From Actinomycetota bacterium (lineage in GTDB: Bacteria; Actinomycetota; Actinomycetes; Actinomycetales; Microbacteriaceae), in contig RFNI01000239.1 in NCBI GenBank assembly GCA_009927245.1, forward strand, positions 1 to 7,307: a DNA stretch of 7,307 nucleotides, in the 5' to 3' direction. Shown one piece after another: positions 1 through 6,442 of this stretch (the stretch's first letter is position 1; the number at the start of each line of letters is the position of its first letter). The position numbers were made by a program, and so were the translations under genes. The notes beneath the pieces are model-generated. The model did not search any database. It saw only the letters and a list, made by a program, of their open reading frames with translations, and had not been told where the DNA came from.

Positions 1-4
1 AGCC

Positions 5-994
5 ATGGCTGATGTTCGTCGCGCCATCAGAGACTCTTGGGAAACCTACGGAGTAGTTGAGGGTGACACTGTAGTGATTGCCTGCTCCGGAGGAGCAGAC
101 TCCCTAGCTCTCGCAGCTGCTTCCCTGTTTGAAGGTAAGAGGGCAAAGATCAACGTCATTGCCATTGTGGTAAACCACAATCTCCAGAAGGGCTCTAAGA
201 AGATTGCAGATAAGGCTAAGGCCACTCTTATGGAGTTAGGTTTTGTCACTGTGGAGGTTGTGGAGGTAAAGGTTGTTGCTGGTTCTCTAGGTATGGAGGC
301 TGCTGCTAGAAATGCTCGCTATGGAGCGATTGATGATTTCGCTAAGCGCTATGGAGCAAAGTATTCGATGCTGGGTCACACGTTAGATGATCAAGCTGAG
401 ACAGTATTGCTTGGTTTAGCTAGAGGTTCAGGTCCTAAGTCCATTGCAGGGATGTCAGCACTTAGTGCTGATGGAAAGTATTTACGACCACTACTTGGTT
501 TGAGAAGAGAAACCACAGTTGCCTTCTGTGTTGATAGCGGTATTGAGTATTGGCAGGATCCTCAGAACCTAGACACTAAGTTCTCAAGAGTGAAGGTAAG
601 GCTCAATGTCCTTCCAGTGCTAGAGAAGGAATTAGGCCCTGGCATCGCTAGTGCTCTAGCTAGAACAGCTGAGATCCTTCAGGAAGATAACCAGTATCTA
701 GAAGCTCAAGCAGAGATTGCTTTTCATGAGGCAGCCAAGACTACAAACAACTCGGTAATCCTGAATGTTGAGGAACTGTTTCAGTTAGCCCCGGCTATTC
801 GTAATCGAGTAATTCACAATGCTCTCGTCTTACTGGGAGCTGAGCCAAGTAAGAATCATATTGATTCGGTGTCTGCTTTGCTAACGAATTGGCATGGTCA
901 AAAACCTTTGACCCTGCCAGCAGTTAGAGTAGTAAGGGCGGGCCAAGAGATTACTCTCAAGAGCACCAAAACTACTAAACCAGGAGCATGCTAA
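5..994 (+). CDS. tilS: tRNA(Ile)-lysidine synthetase TilS
   Basis: Cytoplasmic ATP-dependent ligase that joins lysine to C34 of the CAU-anticodon tRNA-Ile2, changing it from AUG to AUA reading; normally essential. The 329-residue product has the N-type PP-loop SGGADS at residues 28-33, the family segment LGHTLDDQAETVLLGLARG at 123-141, RPLLGLRRE at 161-169, and the WQDPQN...FSRVKVRLNVLPVL region at 183-206. All are typical of TilS. It is shorter than the roughly 430-residue E. coli protein because the last C-terminal domain is reduced or absent, which is usual in actinobacteria. ATG at 5 places the PP-loop at the expected distance from the N-terminus. Only four bases lie upstream, so its ribosome binding site and a possible earlier start cannot be judged. 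The stop codon abuts the hpt start, so the two are probably cotranscribed and translationally coupled. Confidence 0.96.
   Translation: MADVRRAIRDSWETYGVVEGDTVVIACSGGADSLALAAASLFEGKRAKINVIAIVVNHNLQKGSKKIADKAKATLMELGFVTVEVVEVKVVAGSLGMEAAARNARYGAIDDFAKRYGAKYSMLGHTLDDQAETVLLGLARGSGPKSIAGMSALSADGKYLRPLLGLRRETTVAFCVDSGIEYWQDPQNLDTKFSRVKVRLNVLPVLEKELGPGIASALARTAEILQEDNQYLEAQAEIAFHEAAKTTNNSVILNVEELFQLAPAIRNRVIHNALVLLGAEPSKNHIDSVSALLTNWHGQKPLTLPAVRVVRAGQEITLKSTKTTKPGAC
981..986 (+). promoter_or_regulatory. Shine-Dalgarno for hpt
   Basis: CAGGAG lies 8 nt before the GTG at 995, inside the last codons of tilS. It supports the GTG as the hpt start although that codon immediately follows the tilS TAA. 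The nearby ATG at 988-990 is in another frame and meets a stop after five codons. Confidence 0.75.
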
Positions 995-1546
995 GTGGAC
1001 CTTAATCAGGTGCAAGACGACATTACTAAGGTGTTAGTCACCGAAGCCCAGATTGCCGAACGAGTTGAAGAACTAGCTAAAGAAATCGATATTGCTTACG
1101 CAGGTAAAGATGTCTTGCTGGTTGGAGTTCTAAAGGGTGCGGTCATGTTCATGGCTGATCTTTCTAGAGCTATCCAGATTCCAGTTTCAATGGACTGGAT
1201 GGCTGTATCTTCTTACGGCTCAGGAACCCAATCTTCAGGCGTGGTTCGAATCCTCAAAGATCTAGATGCTGATGTTCTAGGTAGACATGTTCTGATTGTT
1301 GAAGACATCATCGATTCAGGTCTAACCCTGTCCTGGCTAAAGTCAAACCTCGCGGCCAGAGGTGCAGCATCTGTTGAGATTGTTGCCCTACTCCGTAAGC
1401 CAGAGGCTGCCAAGGTTGATGTTGAGGTAATGCTGGTTGGCTTTGATATCCCTAACGAATTCGTAGTTGGCTATGGCCTTGACTATGCCGAGAACTACCG
1501 CACCCTGAAGGACGTTGGCGTCCTAGCGCCTCAGGTTTACAGCTAA
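995..1546 (+). CDS. hpt: hypoxanthine-guanine phosphoribosyltransferase
   Basis: Cytoplasmic purine-salvage enzyme that transfers the phosphoribosyl group of PRPP to hypoxanthine or guanine, giving IMP or GMP. The 183-residue product is normal length for bacterial HPRTs. Visible motifs are VLKGAVMF at 45-52 (PP-binding loop), the flexible-loop SSYG at 72-75, the PRPP-binding signature VLIVEDIIDSGLTL at 99-112, and FVVGYGLDYAENYR at 156-169 near the purine site. The start is GTG, directly after the tilS stop and preceded by CAGGAG. The order tilS-hpt-ftsH is also found in Bacillus, where a TilS-HprT complex has been reported to activate ftsH. Whether that holds here is unknown. A strict xanthine- or guanine-specific activity cannot be excluded from sequence alone, but the family assignment is secure. 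Confidence 0.96.
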   Translation: MDLNQVQDDITKVLVTEAQIAERVEELAKEIDIAYAGKDVLLVGVLKGAVMFMADLSRAIQIPVSMDWMAVSSYGSGTQSSGVVRILKDLDADVLGRHVLIVEDIIDSGLTLSWLKSNLAARGAASVEIVALLRKPEAAKVDVEVMLVGFDIPNEFVVGYGLDYAENYRTLKDVGVLAPQVYS

Positions 1547-1560
1547 AAATTCGTTATTCT

Positions 1561-1574
1561 CTCTGCGAACAGAG
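1561..1574 (+). other. small perfect hairpin downstream of hpt
   Basis: CTCTG-CGAA-CAGAG forms a perfect 5-bp stem with a 4-nt loop, 14 nt after the hpt stop. It has no U-run after it (GCAATC follows), so it does not look like an intrinsic terminator. It could protect the 3' end of a tilS-hpt transcript or be fortuitous. It lies upstream of the predicted ftsH promoter and would not be part of the ftsH leader made from that promoter. Confidence 0.45.
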
Positions 1575-1585
1575 GCAATCGGGGG

Positions 1586-1614
1586 CTGACAGTGTCGGTT
1601 CGGGCGGGTAGCCT
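1586..1614 (+). promoter_or_regulatory. predicted sigma70-type promoter of the ftsH-fol-pan unit
   Basis: CTGACA at 1586-1591 matches the -35 consensus at five of six positions. After exactly 17 nt comes TAGCCT at 1609-1614, which fits the actinobacterial TAnnnT -10 pattern. A start site near 1621 would give a leader of about 33 nt that begins just before the Shine-Dalgarno. The site lies in the only intergenic gap of the window and directly upstream of the long co-oriented gene run. A short dyad, GACA-g-TGTC (1588-1596), overlaps the -35 box. The prediction is by eye and no start site has been mapped. Confidence 0.65.
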
Positions 1615-1624
1615 AGTACTTGTT

Positions 1625-1649
1625 AAGGAAAGGTATGGGGCGTAGCCCC
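1625..1649 (+). promoter_or_regulatory. ftsH translation-initiation region: Shine-Dalgarno plus intervening hairpin
   Basis: A strong purine-rich Shine-Dalgarno, AAGGAAAGG (1625-1633), ends 20 nt before the ftsH ATG at 1654, too far for normal initiation. Between them GGGGC (1637-1641) and GCCCC (1645-1649) can form a 5-bp all-G-C stem with a GTA loop. Folding removes 13 nt and leaves an effective spacing of 7 nt, close to ideal. The stem may therefore bring the Shine-Dalgarno to the start codon, as reported for some phage genes. No ATG, GTG or TTG in the ftsH frame lies between the in-frame TAA at 1624-1626 and the ATG at 1654, so a nearer upstream ftsH start is not available. Confidence 0.6.
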
Positions 1650-1653
1650 TCAC

Positions 1654-3627
1654 ATGAAATCAAAGAAACTTTTTAGAGGTCCATTTATCTACGTGGCAAT
1701 CGCTATTGCCCTTTTGGTATTTGGTTTTAACTCGTTTAGTACATCTAACTTCAAGCAGGTTGATACCTCAGTTGGTCTTGCCTTCATTGCCTCTGGTGAT
1801 GCTCAGAAGGTTGAGATTATTGAAAGTGAACAGCGAGTCGATGTCACGCTAGCCGTATCTGATCGCGTCTACGGCAAAGAGATTCAGTTCTTCTATACCG
1901 CAGCTCGTGGCACTCAGTTGGCTACTGCAATTGCAGAGGCAAACATCCAAGATGGTTTCAATGACAAGGTAACTAACACTCCTTGGTATCTCTCACTTCT
2001 ATTTAGCCTTCTTCCTTTCCTGCTTTTCCTAGGTATCTTCTGGTTCCTGATGTCAGGTGCTCAGGGTGGAAACAACAAGGTAATGCAGTTTGGTAAGTCA
2101 AAGGCAAAGCTCTACAACAAAGACATGCCTAAAGTTACTTTCGCTGATGTTGCTGGTGTTGATGAAGCAATTGAAGAACTTGAAGAAGTTAAAGATTTCC
2201 TAAAAGAGCCTCAGAAGTTCCAGGCAGTTGGAGCAAAGATCCCTCGTGGTGTTTTGCTTTACGGTCCGCCGGGAACCGGTAAGACACTTTTGGCTAAAGC
2301 TGTTGCAGGTGAAGCCGGTGTTCCATTCTTTACAATCTCAGGATCTGACTTCGTTGAAATGTTTGTCGGTGTTGGTGCATCTCGTGTTCGCGATCTATTC
2401 GAACAGGCTAAGGCCGCCTCTCCTGCGATTATCTTCGTAGACGAAATCGATGCTGTTGGTCGTCACCGTGGTGCCGGTATTGGTGGCGGTAACGATGAGC
2501 GTGAGCAGACTCTTAACCAGTTGCTAGTTGAGATGGATGGTTTTGATTCAAAGACCAACGTAATTCTTATTGCTGCAACTAACCGTCCTGACATTCTTGA
2601 CCCAGCACTATTGCGTCCTGGTCGTTTCGATCGTCAGGTTGGAGTTTCAGCGCCAGATCTAATTGGTCGTGAACAGATACTAAAAGTCCACGCAAAGGGT
2701 AAGCCTGTTTCAGATGATGTTGACCTTGCAATGGTTGCTAGAAGAACACCTGGTTTCACCGGTGCAGATCTAGCTAACGTACTAAACGAAGCTGCTCTCC
2801 TAACCGCTAGAAGCGGTGAGAAGAAAATCACTAACGAGATTCTTGATGAGTCAATAGATCGTGTTATCGGAGGACCTGCAAAGAAGACTCGTTTGATGCA
2901 AGACTCAGAGCGTTTGAACACTGCGTACCACGAAGCAGGTCACGCTCTAGTAGCTGCTTCATTGAACTACTCAGATCCAGTTTCTAAGGTAACTATTCTT
3001 CCTAGAGGTAGAGCACTTGGATACACCATGGTGCTCCCACTTGAAGATCGTTACTCAGTCACTCGTAACCAACTACTAGACCAGATTGCATATGCAATGG
3101 GTGGCCGCGTAGCTGAGGAAATTGTTTACGGTGACCCAACCACTGGTGCATCTAATGACTTCGAGAAGGCGACTTCAATCGCTAAGGCAATGATCATGCA
3201 GTATGGAATGTCTAGCGTGATCGGTTCTGTTTCTTACGGTCAGGCTGGTGAAGTCTTCATTGGTAGAGACATGGCTCACACCAAGGAATACTCAGACCTA
3301 ACTGCTCAGCAGATTGATAATGAGCTTCGCTCAATTCTTGATGCTGCTCACGATGAGGCATACAAGGCCATCAACCTAAACCGTAAGGTTCTAGATGCGA
3401 TGGCTAAGGAACTGATGGAGCGCGAGACTCTAAATGCTGAGGAAATCGCAGTTATCTTCAAGCCTGTAAAGAAGCTTCCTAAGCGTCCACAGTGGTTATC
3501 AAAGCGCACTAGACCAAAGCCTAAGCAGGGCCCAATTGCTATTCCAGCTAAGGGTTCAACCCAGGCTAAGCGTGACGCTGCAGCCAAGGAAACCAAGAAG
3601 CCTGCTACCCGTCGTAAGTCCTCGTAG
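1654..3627 (+). CDS. ftsH: ATP-dependent zinc metalloprotease FtsH
   Basis: Membrane-anchored AAA+ protease, working as a hexamer, that extracts and degrades misfolded membrane proteins and short-lived regulators. The 657-residue product has TM1 at about 11-28, an extracytoplasmic segment to about 110, and TM2 at about 112-133. The AAA module follows: Walker A GPPGTGKT 204-211, pore loop MFVG 236-239, Walker B IIFVDEID 259-266, and arginine fingers R321 and R324 in RPGRFDR. The M41 protease domain carries the zinc motif HEAGH at 426-430, with D502 (ASNDF) as the likely third ligand. No key residue is missing. The tail from 604 on is strongly basic (18 K/R in 54 residues). The N-terminal K-KLFRGP pattern supports ATG 1654. 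It heads the operon behind its own predicted promoter and is richer in CGT arginine codons than its neighbours, suggesting strong expression. Confidence 0.99.
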   Translation: MKSKKLFRGPFIYVAIAIALLVFGFNSFSTSNFKQVDTSVGLAFIASGDAQKVEIIESEQRVDVTLAVSDRVYGKEIQFFYTAARGTQLATAIAEANIQDGFNDKVTNTPWYLSLLFSLLPFLLFLGIFWFLMSGAQGGNNKVMQFGKSKAKLYNKDMPKVTFADVAGVDEAIEELEEVKDFLKEPQKFQAVGAKIPRGVLLYGPPGTGKTLLAKAVAGEAGVPFFTISGSDFVEMFVGVGASRVRDLFEQAKAASPAIIFVDEIDAVGRHRGAGIGGGNDEREQTLNQLLVEMDGFDSKTNVILIAATNRPDILDPALLRPGRFDRQVGVSAPDLIGREQILKVHAKGKPVSDDVDLAMVARRTPGFTGADLANVLNEAALLTARSGEKKITNEILDESIDRVIGGPAKKTRLMQDSERLNTAYHEAGHALVAASLNYSDPVSKVTILPRGRALGYTMVLPLEDRYSVTRNQLLDQIAYAMGGRVAEEIVYGDPTTGASNDFEKATSIAKAMIMQYGMSSVIGSVSYGQAGEVFIGRDMAHTKEYSDLTAQQIDNELRSILDAAHDEAYKAINLNRKVLDAMAKELMERETLNAEEIAVIFKPVKKLPKRPQWLSKRTRPKPKQGPIAIPAKGSTQAKRDAAAKETKKPATRRKSS

Positions 3628-3630
3628 GGA
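3626..3630 (+). promoter_or_regulatory. Shine-Dalgarno supporting the TTG start of folE
   Basis: AGGGA overlaps the ftsH stop codon and lies 5 nt before TTG 3636. In the folE frame a TAA stands at 3615-3617, and TTG is the only initiator codon between it and the conserved N-terminal helix, so this site decides the start. Confidence 0.7.
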
Positions 3631-3635
3631 ATCAA

Positions 3636-4190
3636 TTGCTAGACGCCGAAAGAATCAAGGCAGCTGTTGTTGAGCTGCTCCATGCAATCGGCGAAGACCC
3701 TACCCGTGACGAACTAAAGGCAACCCCACAGAAGGTAGCGGACGCATACTCTGGTTTCTTTGCAGGTGTTGGTGCTAATCCACTTGAGGTTCTAGCTGAT
3801 ACTTTCCCAGCGGAGCAAAACGATGTTGTGATCTTGAAAGACATCGAACTTGTGTCTATTTGTGAGCATCACCTACTTCCTTTCACAGGTGTTGCACACA
3901 TCGCCTACCTACCTAACGGCCGTGTCATTGGCTTAGGCAGATTGCCTAAGTTGGTTGAAGTTCTAGCTTCAAGACCACAGCTGCAAGAGAACCTAACGGC
4001 ACAAATTGCCGATGCTCTTGAAGAGGGTCTTTCAACTAAAGGTGTGGTTGTTGTTATTGAAGCAAGACATCACTGTGTTGCATCTAGAGGTGCAAGACAA
4101 CCAGAAGCAAACACTGTCACTGTTGCCACTCGTGGCGCATATAGCGAAGCAGCTGAACGTGCTGAAGTAATGGCGCTAATCGCAAAATGA
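3636..4190 (+). CDS. folE: GTP cyclohydrolase I FolE
   Basis: First enzyme of folate synthesis: a cytoplasmic zinc enzyme, usually a homodecamer, that converts GTP to 7,8-dihydroneopterin triphosphate and formate. The 184-residue product is near normal for actinobacteria. Zinc ligands are C76 and H79 in SICEHHLLPF and C147 in EARHHCVASRG. H78 and H145 match active-site histidines, and RPQLQENLT (113-121) matches the conserved RPQVQERLT. The usual GLSKLARLV segment reads GLGRLPKLV (99-107), so the residues aligned with E. coli S135, K136 and R139 are G, R and K. Charge is kept but the serine is lost. This may be a family-level variant of Microbacteriaceae. The start is TTG, 8 nt after ftsH, the only possible initiator before the conserved N-terminus. 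The stop overlaps folP (ATGA). Confidence 0.97.
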   Translation: MLDAERIKAAVVELLHAIGEDPTRDELKATPQKVADAYSGFFAGVGANPLEVLADTFPAEQNDVVILKDIELVSICEHHLLPFTGVAHIAYLPNGRVIGLGRLPKLVEVLASRPQLQENLTAQIADALEEGLSTKGVVVVIEARHHCVASRGARQPEANTVTVATRGAYSEAAERAEVMALIAK

Positions 4191-5068
4191 AATACGATTC
4201 AAGCGCACCTAAAGTAAAGCCATTGGTGATTGGTGTCTTGAATGTCACCCCAGATAGTTTTAGCGACGGTAATCAATACAACTCAGTTGAATCTGCAGTT
4301 GATCACGCAAAGCTTCTTGTTCTCGCTGGTGCTCAGATTATTGACATCGGTGGCGAATCAACCAGACCAGGAGCTGAACGCGTAACGCTTGAAGAAGAGC
4401 AGTCTCGTGTTGTTCCGGTAATCAAAGCAATTGCTGAACTAAACCTAGGAGCTGCAATCAGCATCGACACCATGAATGCTGAAACAGCAGAACTAGCTAT
4501 CGCTGCCGGAGCAAACATCATCAACGATGTCTCCGGTGGATTAGCAGATGAGGCAATGCTCGGTGTTGCTGCAAAGCATGATGTAGTCATCATCCTGTCG
4601 CATTGGCGAGGTCACAGTAATGTCATGAACACGATGGCCTCGTATCAGAACGTTGCTGAAGAAGTTGCAACTGAGTTGCAGGCAAGAGTGGATGCAGCAA
4701 TTGCAGCTGGTGTTGGTAGAGACAAGATTGTGGTTGATCCTGGCCTTGGCTTTGCTAAAGACATGAAACAGAACTGGCAACTGGTTGCTCGTTTAGATGA
4801 AATTGAAAAGTTAGGGCTACCAATTCTGGTTGGAGCTTCTAGAAAGAGATTCATCGCTGGTGCCCTAGATGAAGAAGAGCCTAACTCTGTATCTCACGAG
4901 CGAAGAGACGTTGCAACGGCTGTTCTAACTGCATTACTTATGCAGCGAAAGCTCTGGGGCGTTAGAGTTCACAATGTCATCTCAACAGTTGATGCCATCA
5001 GTATTGTCAGTGCTTTGCACGAGGGTTCTGATGATGCAGGAAATAGCTCTTCTAACCGACAGAATTGA
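4187..5068 (+). CDS. folP: dihydropteroate synthase FolP
   Basis: Condenses 6-hydroxymethyl-7,8-dihydropterin pyrophosphate with p-aminobenzoate to form dihydropteroate; the sulfonamide target. The 293-residue TIM-barrel protein shows VLNVTPDSFSDG (17-28), GGESTRPG (55-62), SIDTMN (92-97, pterin-site D94), INDVSGG (112-118, N113), SHWRGH (138-143), VDPGLGFAK (183-191, D184), SRKRF (218-222, K220) and RVHN (260-263, R260 and H262). The residues that correspond to E. coli D96, N115, D185, K221, R255 and H257 are all present, so it should be a true DHPS and not an inactive paralogue. The last 13 residues (SDDAGNSSSNRQN) are a polar tail outside the barrel. Its ATG overlaps the folE stop, with no clear Shine-Dalgarno upstream, which suggests coupling to folE translation. 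Confidence 0.97.
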   Translation: MKYDSSAPKVKPLVIGVLNVTPDSFSDGNQYNSVESAVDHAKLLVLAGAQIIDIGGESTRPGAERVTLEEEQSRVVPVIKAIAELNLGAAISIDTMNAETAELAIAAGANIINDVSGGLADEAMLGVAAKHDVVIILSHWRGHSNVMNTMASYQNVAEEVATELQARVDAAIAAGVGRDKIVVDPGLGFAKDMKQNWQLVARLDEIEKLGLPILVGASRKRFIAGALDEEEPNSVSHERRDVATAVLTALLMQRKLWGVRVHNVISTVDAISIVSALHEGSDDAGNSSSNRQN

Positions 5069-5071
5069 CCT

Positions 5072-5443
5072 ATGCAACACAAAATAGAGATCAAGGGACT
5101 TAGAGTCTTCGCTCACCACGGCGTATTCGATTTTGAGCGTCAAAATGGTCAGGATTTCTATATCGATGCAGCCGTTTGGGTTGATGGCGATAAGGCAGCT
5201 TTCTCAGATGACCTATCTCACACCGTGCATTACGGAGATCTAGCTAAAGGGTTAGTTGAACTAACCAAGAGCGAACCGGTAGATCTGTTAGAGACCCTTG
5301 CTCAGAGACTTCTCGACTACTGCCTCAACTTTGGCGGTGGCATCGTGGAGCAGGCTGCTGTCACAGTCCACAAACCTAACGCTCCTATTCCTTATGAGTT
5401 TGCTGATGTGAGCGTAAGCGTTGAGGCTAAGCGCAATGGCTAA
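5072..5443 (+). CDS. folB: dihydroneopterin aldolase FolB
   Basis: Converts 7,8-dihydroneopterin to 6-hydroxymethyl-7,8-dihydropterin and glycolaldehyde, supplying FolK. The 123-residue product is normal length. Family features are KGLRVFAHHGVFDFERQNGQ (8-27) with catalytic-site E22, Y54 in TVHYGDL, the pterin-binding E74 in LLETLAQRL, and catalytic K101 in VTVHKPNAPI. These match E22, Y54, E74 and K100 of well-studied DHNAs. The ATG stands 3 nt after the folP stop without a convincing Shine-Dalgarno (a CAGGA is about 30 nt away), so reinitiation after folP is likely. The 3' end overlaps folK by 8 nt. Some family members also epimerise or oxidise the substrate, and the sequence does not settle that. 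Confidence 0.96.
   Translation: MQHKIEIKGLRVFAHHGVFDFERQNGQDFYIDAAVWVDGDKAAFSDDLSHTVHYGDLAKGLVELTKSEPVDLLETLAQRLLDYCLNFGGGIVEQAAVTVHKPNAPIPYEFADVSVSVEAKRNG
5421..5426 (+). promoter_or_regulatory. Shine-Dalgarno favouring ATG 5436 for folK
   Basis: TTGAGG, whose GAGG ends 9 nt before ATG 5436, lies inside folB. Using the TTG at 5421 as start would consume this site and add five residues not seen in the family, so the ATG is preferred. Confidence 0.6.
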
Positions 5444-5921
5444 AGCAGTTCTTGCTCTAGGTAGCAATTTGGGTAATCGCAGGCAGTGGCTTGTAAAAGC
5501 GCTAGCTGCAGTAAAACTAACCAAAGGCATTGAATTACTTCAGATCTCCCCAATTGTTGAATCCAAAGCACTGACTTTGGCTGGTTTTGATTCCACTAAA
5601 CCTAAGTTCCTAAACTGTGTTGTTGAGATAGAAACCTCACTAAAGCCAGAGCAGCTTCTAAAAGCTCTTCAAGCAATTGAGCAGAACTTAGGAAGAAAGA
5701 AGCTTGAGCGCTGGGGCGATAGGAACATCGACATCGACATCCTTACCTACGGTTCGATTAGCTTCAGATCAGCAGATCTAGTTATCCCTCATCCTGAAAT
5801 AACTAACCGAGCATTTGTAATTGTTCCTTGGTATCTGATGGATCAAAAGGCTGAATTACCTGGCTACGGTTCAATTGCAAAACTTGCTGGCATCTTTGCA
5901 GATCAGGTGAAGCTCAAGTGA
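5436..5921 (+). CDS. folK: 6-hydroxymethyl-7,8-dihydropterin pyrophosphokinase FolK
   Basis: Transfers pyrophosphate from ATP to 6-hydroxymethyl-7,8-dihydropterin, making the FolP substrate. The 161-residue product is normal length. It begins MAKAVLALGSNLGNR, and the GSNLGN signature (9-14) so close to the N-terminus supports ATG 5436 over the TTG at 5421. The HPPK signature RWGDRNIDIDIL spans 92-103, with Mg-binding aspartates D99 and D101 (E. coli D95 and D97). The segment IPHPEITNRAFVIVPW (117-132) holds H119 and R125, equivalent to E. coli H115 and R121. It overlaps the end of folB by 8 nt, and its TGA overlaps the next start as GTGA. With folE, folP and folB it completes all committed steps to dihydropteroate except the dephosphorylation of dihydroneopterin triphosphate. 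Confidence 0.96.
   Translation: MAKAVLALGSNLGNRRQWLVKALAAVKLTKGIELLQISPIVESKALTLAGFDSTKPKFLNCVVEIETSLKPEQLLKALQAIEQNLGRKKLERWGDRNIDIDILTYGSISFRSADLVIPHPEITNRAFVIVPWYLMDQKAELPGYGSIAKLAGIFADQVKLK
5905..5910 (+). promoter_or_regulatory. Shine-Dalgarno for the DUF3180 gene
   Basis: AGGTGA ends 7 nt before GTG 5918, inside the folK 3' end. It supports the GTG that overlaps the folK stop. Confidence 0.65.
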
Positions 5922-6442
5922 AACCAATAAACATCATCGGAATTATTATCTGGACTGTTCTCGCTGCTGCTTCTGGTTACGGCTATAGCTACTGGGCTAC
6001 CAGCACCGGCAGGGAAGTTCCGATCAGTGGATTGACTCTGTCAATCTCTGTTGTTGTAGTGGCAGTGATTTTGATTTCTCTTGCTCTTCCTATTTGGAAA
6101 TACAAGAGGAATCTAAAGAAGATCGCAGAGACTCTAAAAGATAACCCGACAGCAAAGATAACTAAGCCTCTTCCAGTGGATCCATTCTTTGCAGTTAGAG
6201 TATTGACTCTTGCTAAAGCCGGTGCTGTGACAGCAGGCATGCTTGGTGGTTGGCACCTAGGTGTTCTGATAAAGCAATACACCGCACCGGTTATTGTCCC
6301 TGGTTCAACTGGAACAAACATCGCAGCAGCTGTTGCATCACTAGTTCTTTTGATTACCGCTCTTATTGTTGAAAGAATCTGTCGACTACCGAGAGATCCA
6401 GGTAATCCACCAGCAGCTAAAGATTCTGTGGTTGCTGCCTGA
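5918..6442 (+). CDS. DUF3180 family integral membrane protein
   Basis: Function unknown. The 174-residue protein has four hydrophobic segments: about 5-26, 38-60, 97-119 and 134-151. A basic, lysine-rich loop (61-83, KYKRNLKKIAETLK) between segments 2 and 3 is probably cytoplasmic. The conserved-looking stretch VDPFFAVRVLTLAKAGA (87-103) and the ending VERICRLP (151-158) agree with what I recall of DUF3180, an actinobacterial family usually found after folK. That assignment is from memory, not a search. The GTG start overlaps the folK TGA and has an AGGTGA 7 nt upstream. The stop overlaps the next ATG by one base. No catalytic motif or signal peptide is evident. Its place between folate and pantothenate genes may mean shared regulation and not a role in either pathway. 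Confidence 0.85.
   Translation: MKPINIIGIIIWTVLAAASGYGYSYWATSTGREVPISGLTLSISVVVVAVILISLALPIWKYKRNLKKIAETLKDNPTAKITKPLPVDPFFAVRVLTLAKAGAVTAGMLGGWHLGVLIKQYTAPVIVPGSTGTNIAAAVASLVLLITALIVERICRLPRDPGNPPAAKDSVVAA

Noticed and set aside
1561..1574. Intrinsic terminator after hpt
   Set aside because: The CTCTG/CAGAG stem is short and followed by GCAATCGGGGG, with no U-run, so it does not meet the pattern.
1566..1602. LexA-type operator in the hpt-ftsH gap (GAAC and GTTC half-sites)
   Set aside because: The two half-sites are about 28 nt apart instead of 4 nt, so they do not form an SOS box.
2228..2440. A + strand open frame inside ftsH
   Set aside because: It is an out-of-frame reading of the Walker A to Walker B region, with no motif or ribosome binding site.
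5421..5435. TTG at 5421 as the folK start
   Set aside because: It adds five residues not typical of the family and uses up the GAGG that serves ATG 5436.
5989..6321. Antisense open frames, for example here and at 2634-2921 and 46-249 on the - strand
   Set aside because: They lie opposite clearly recognised genes, show no family motifs and have biased, low-complexity composition expected of complementary frames.
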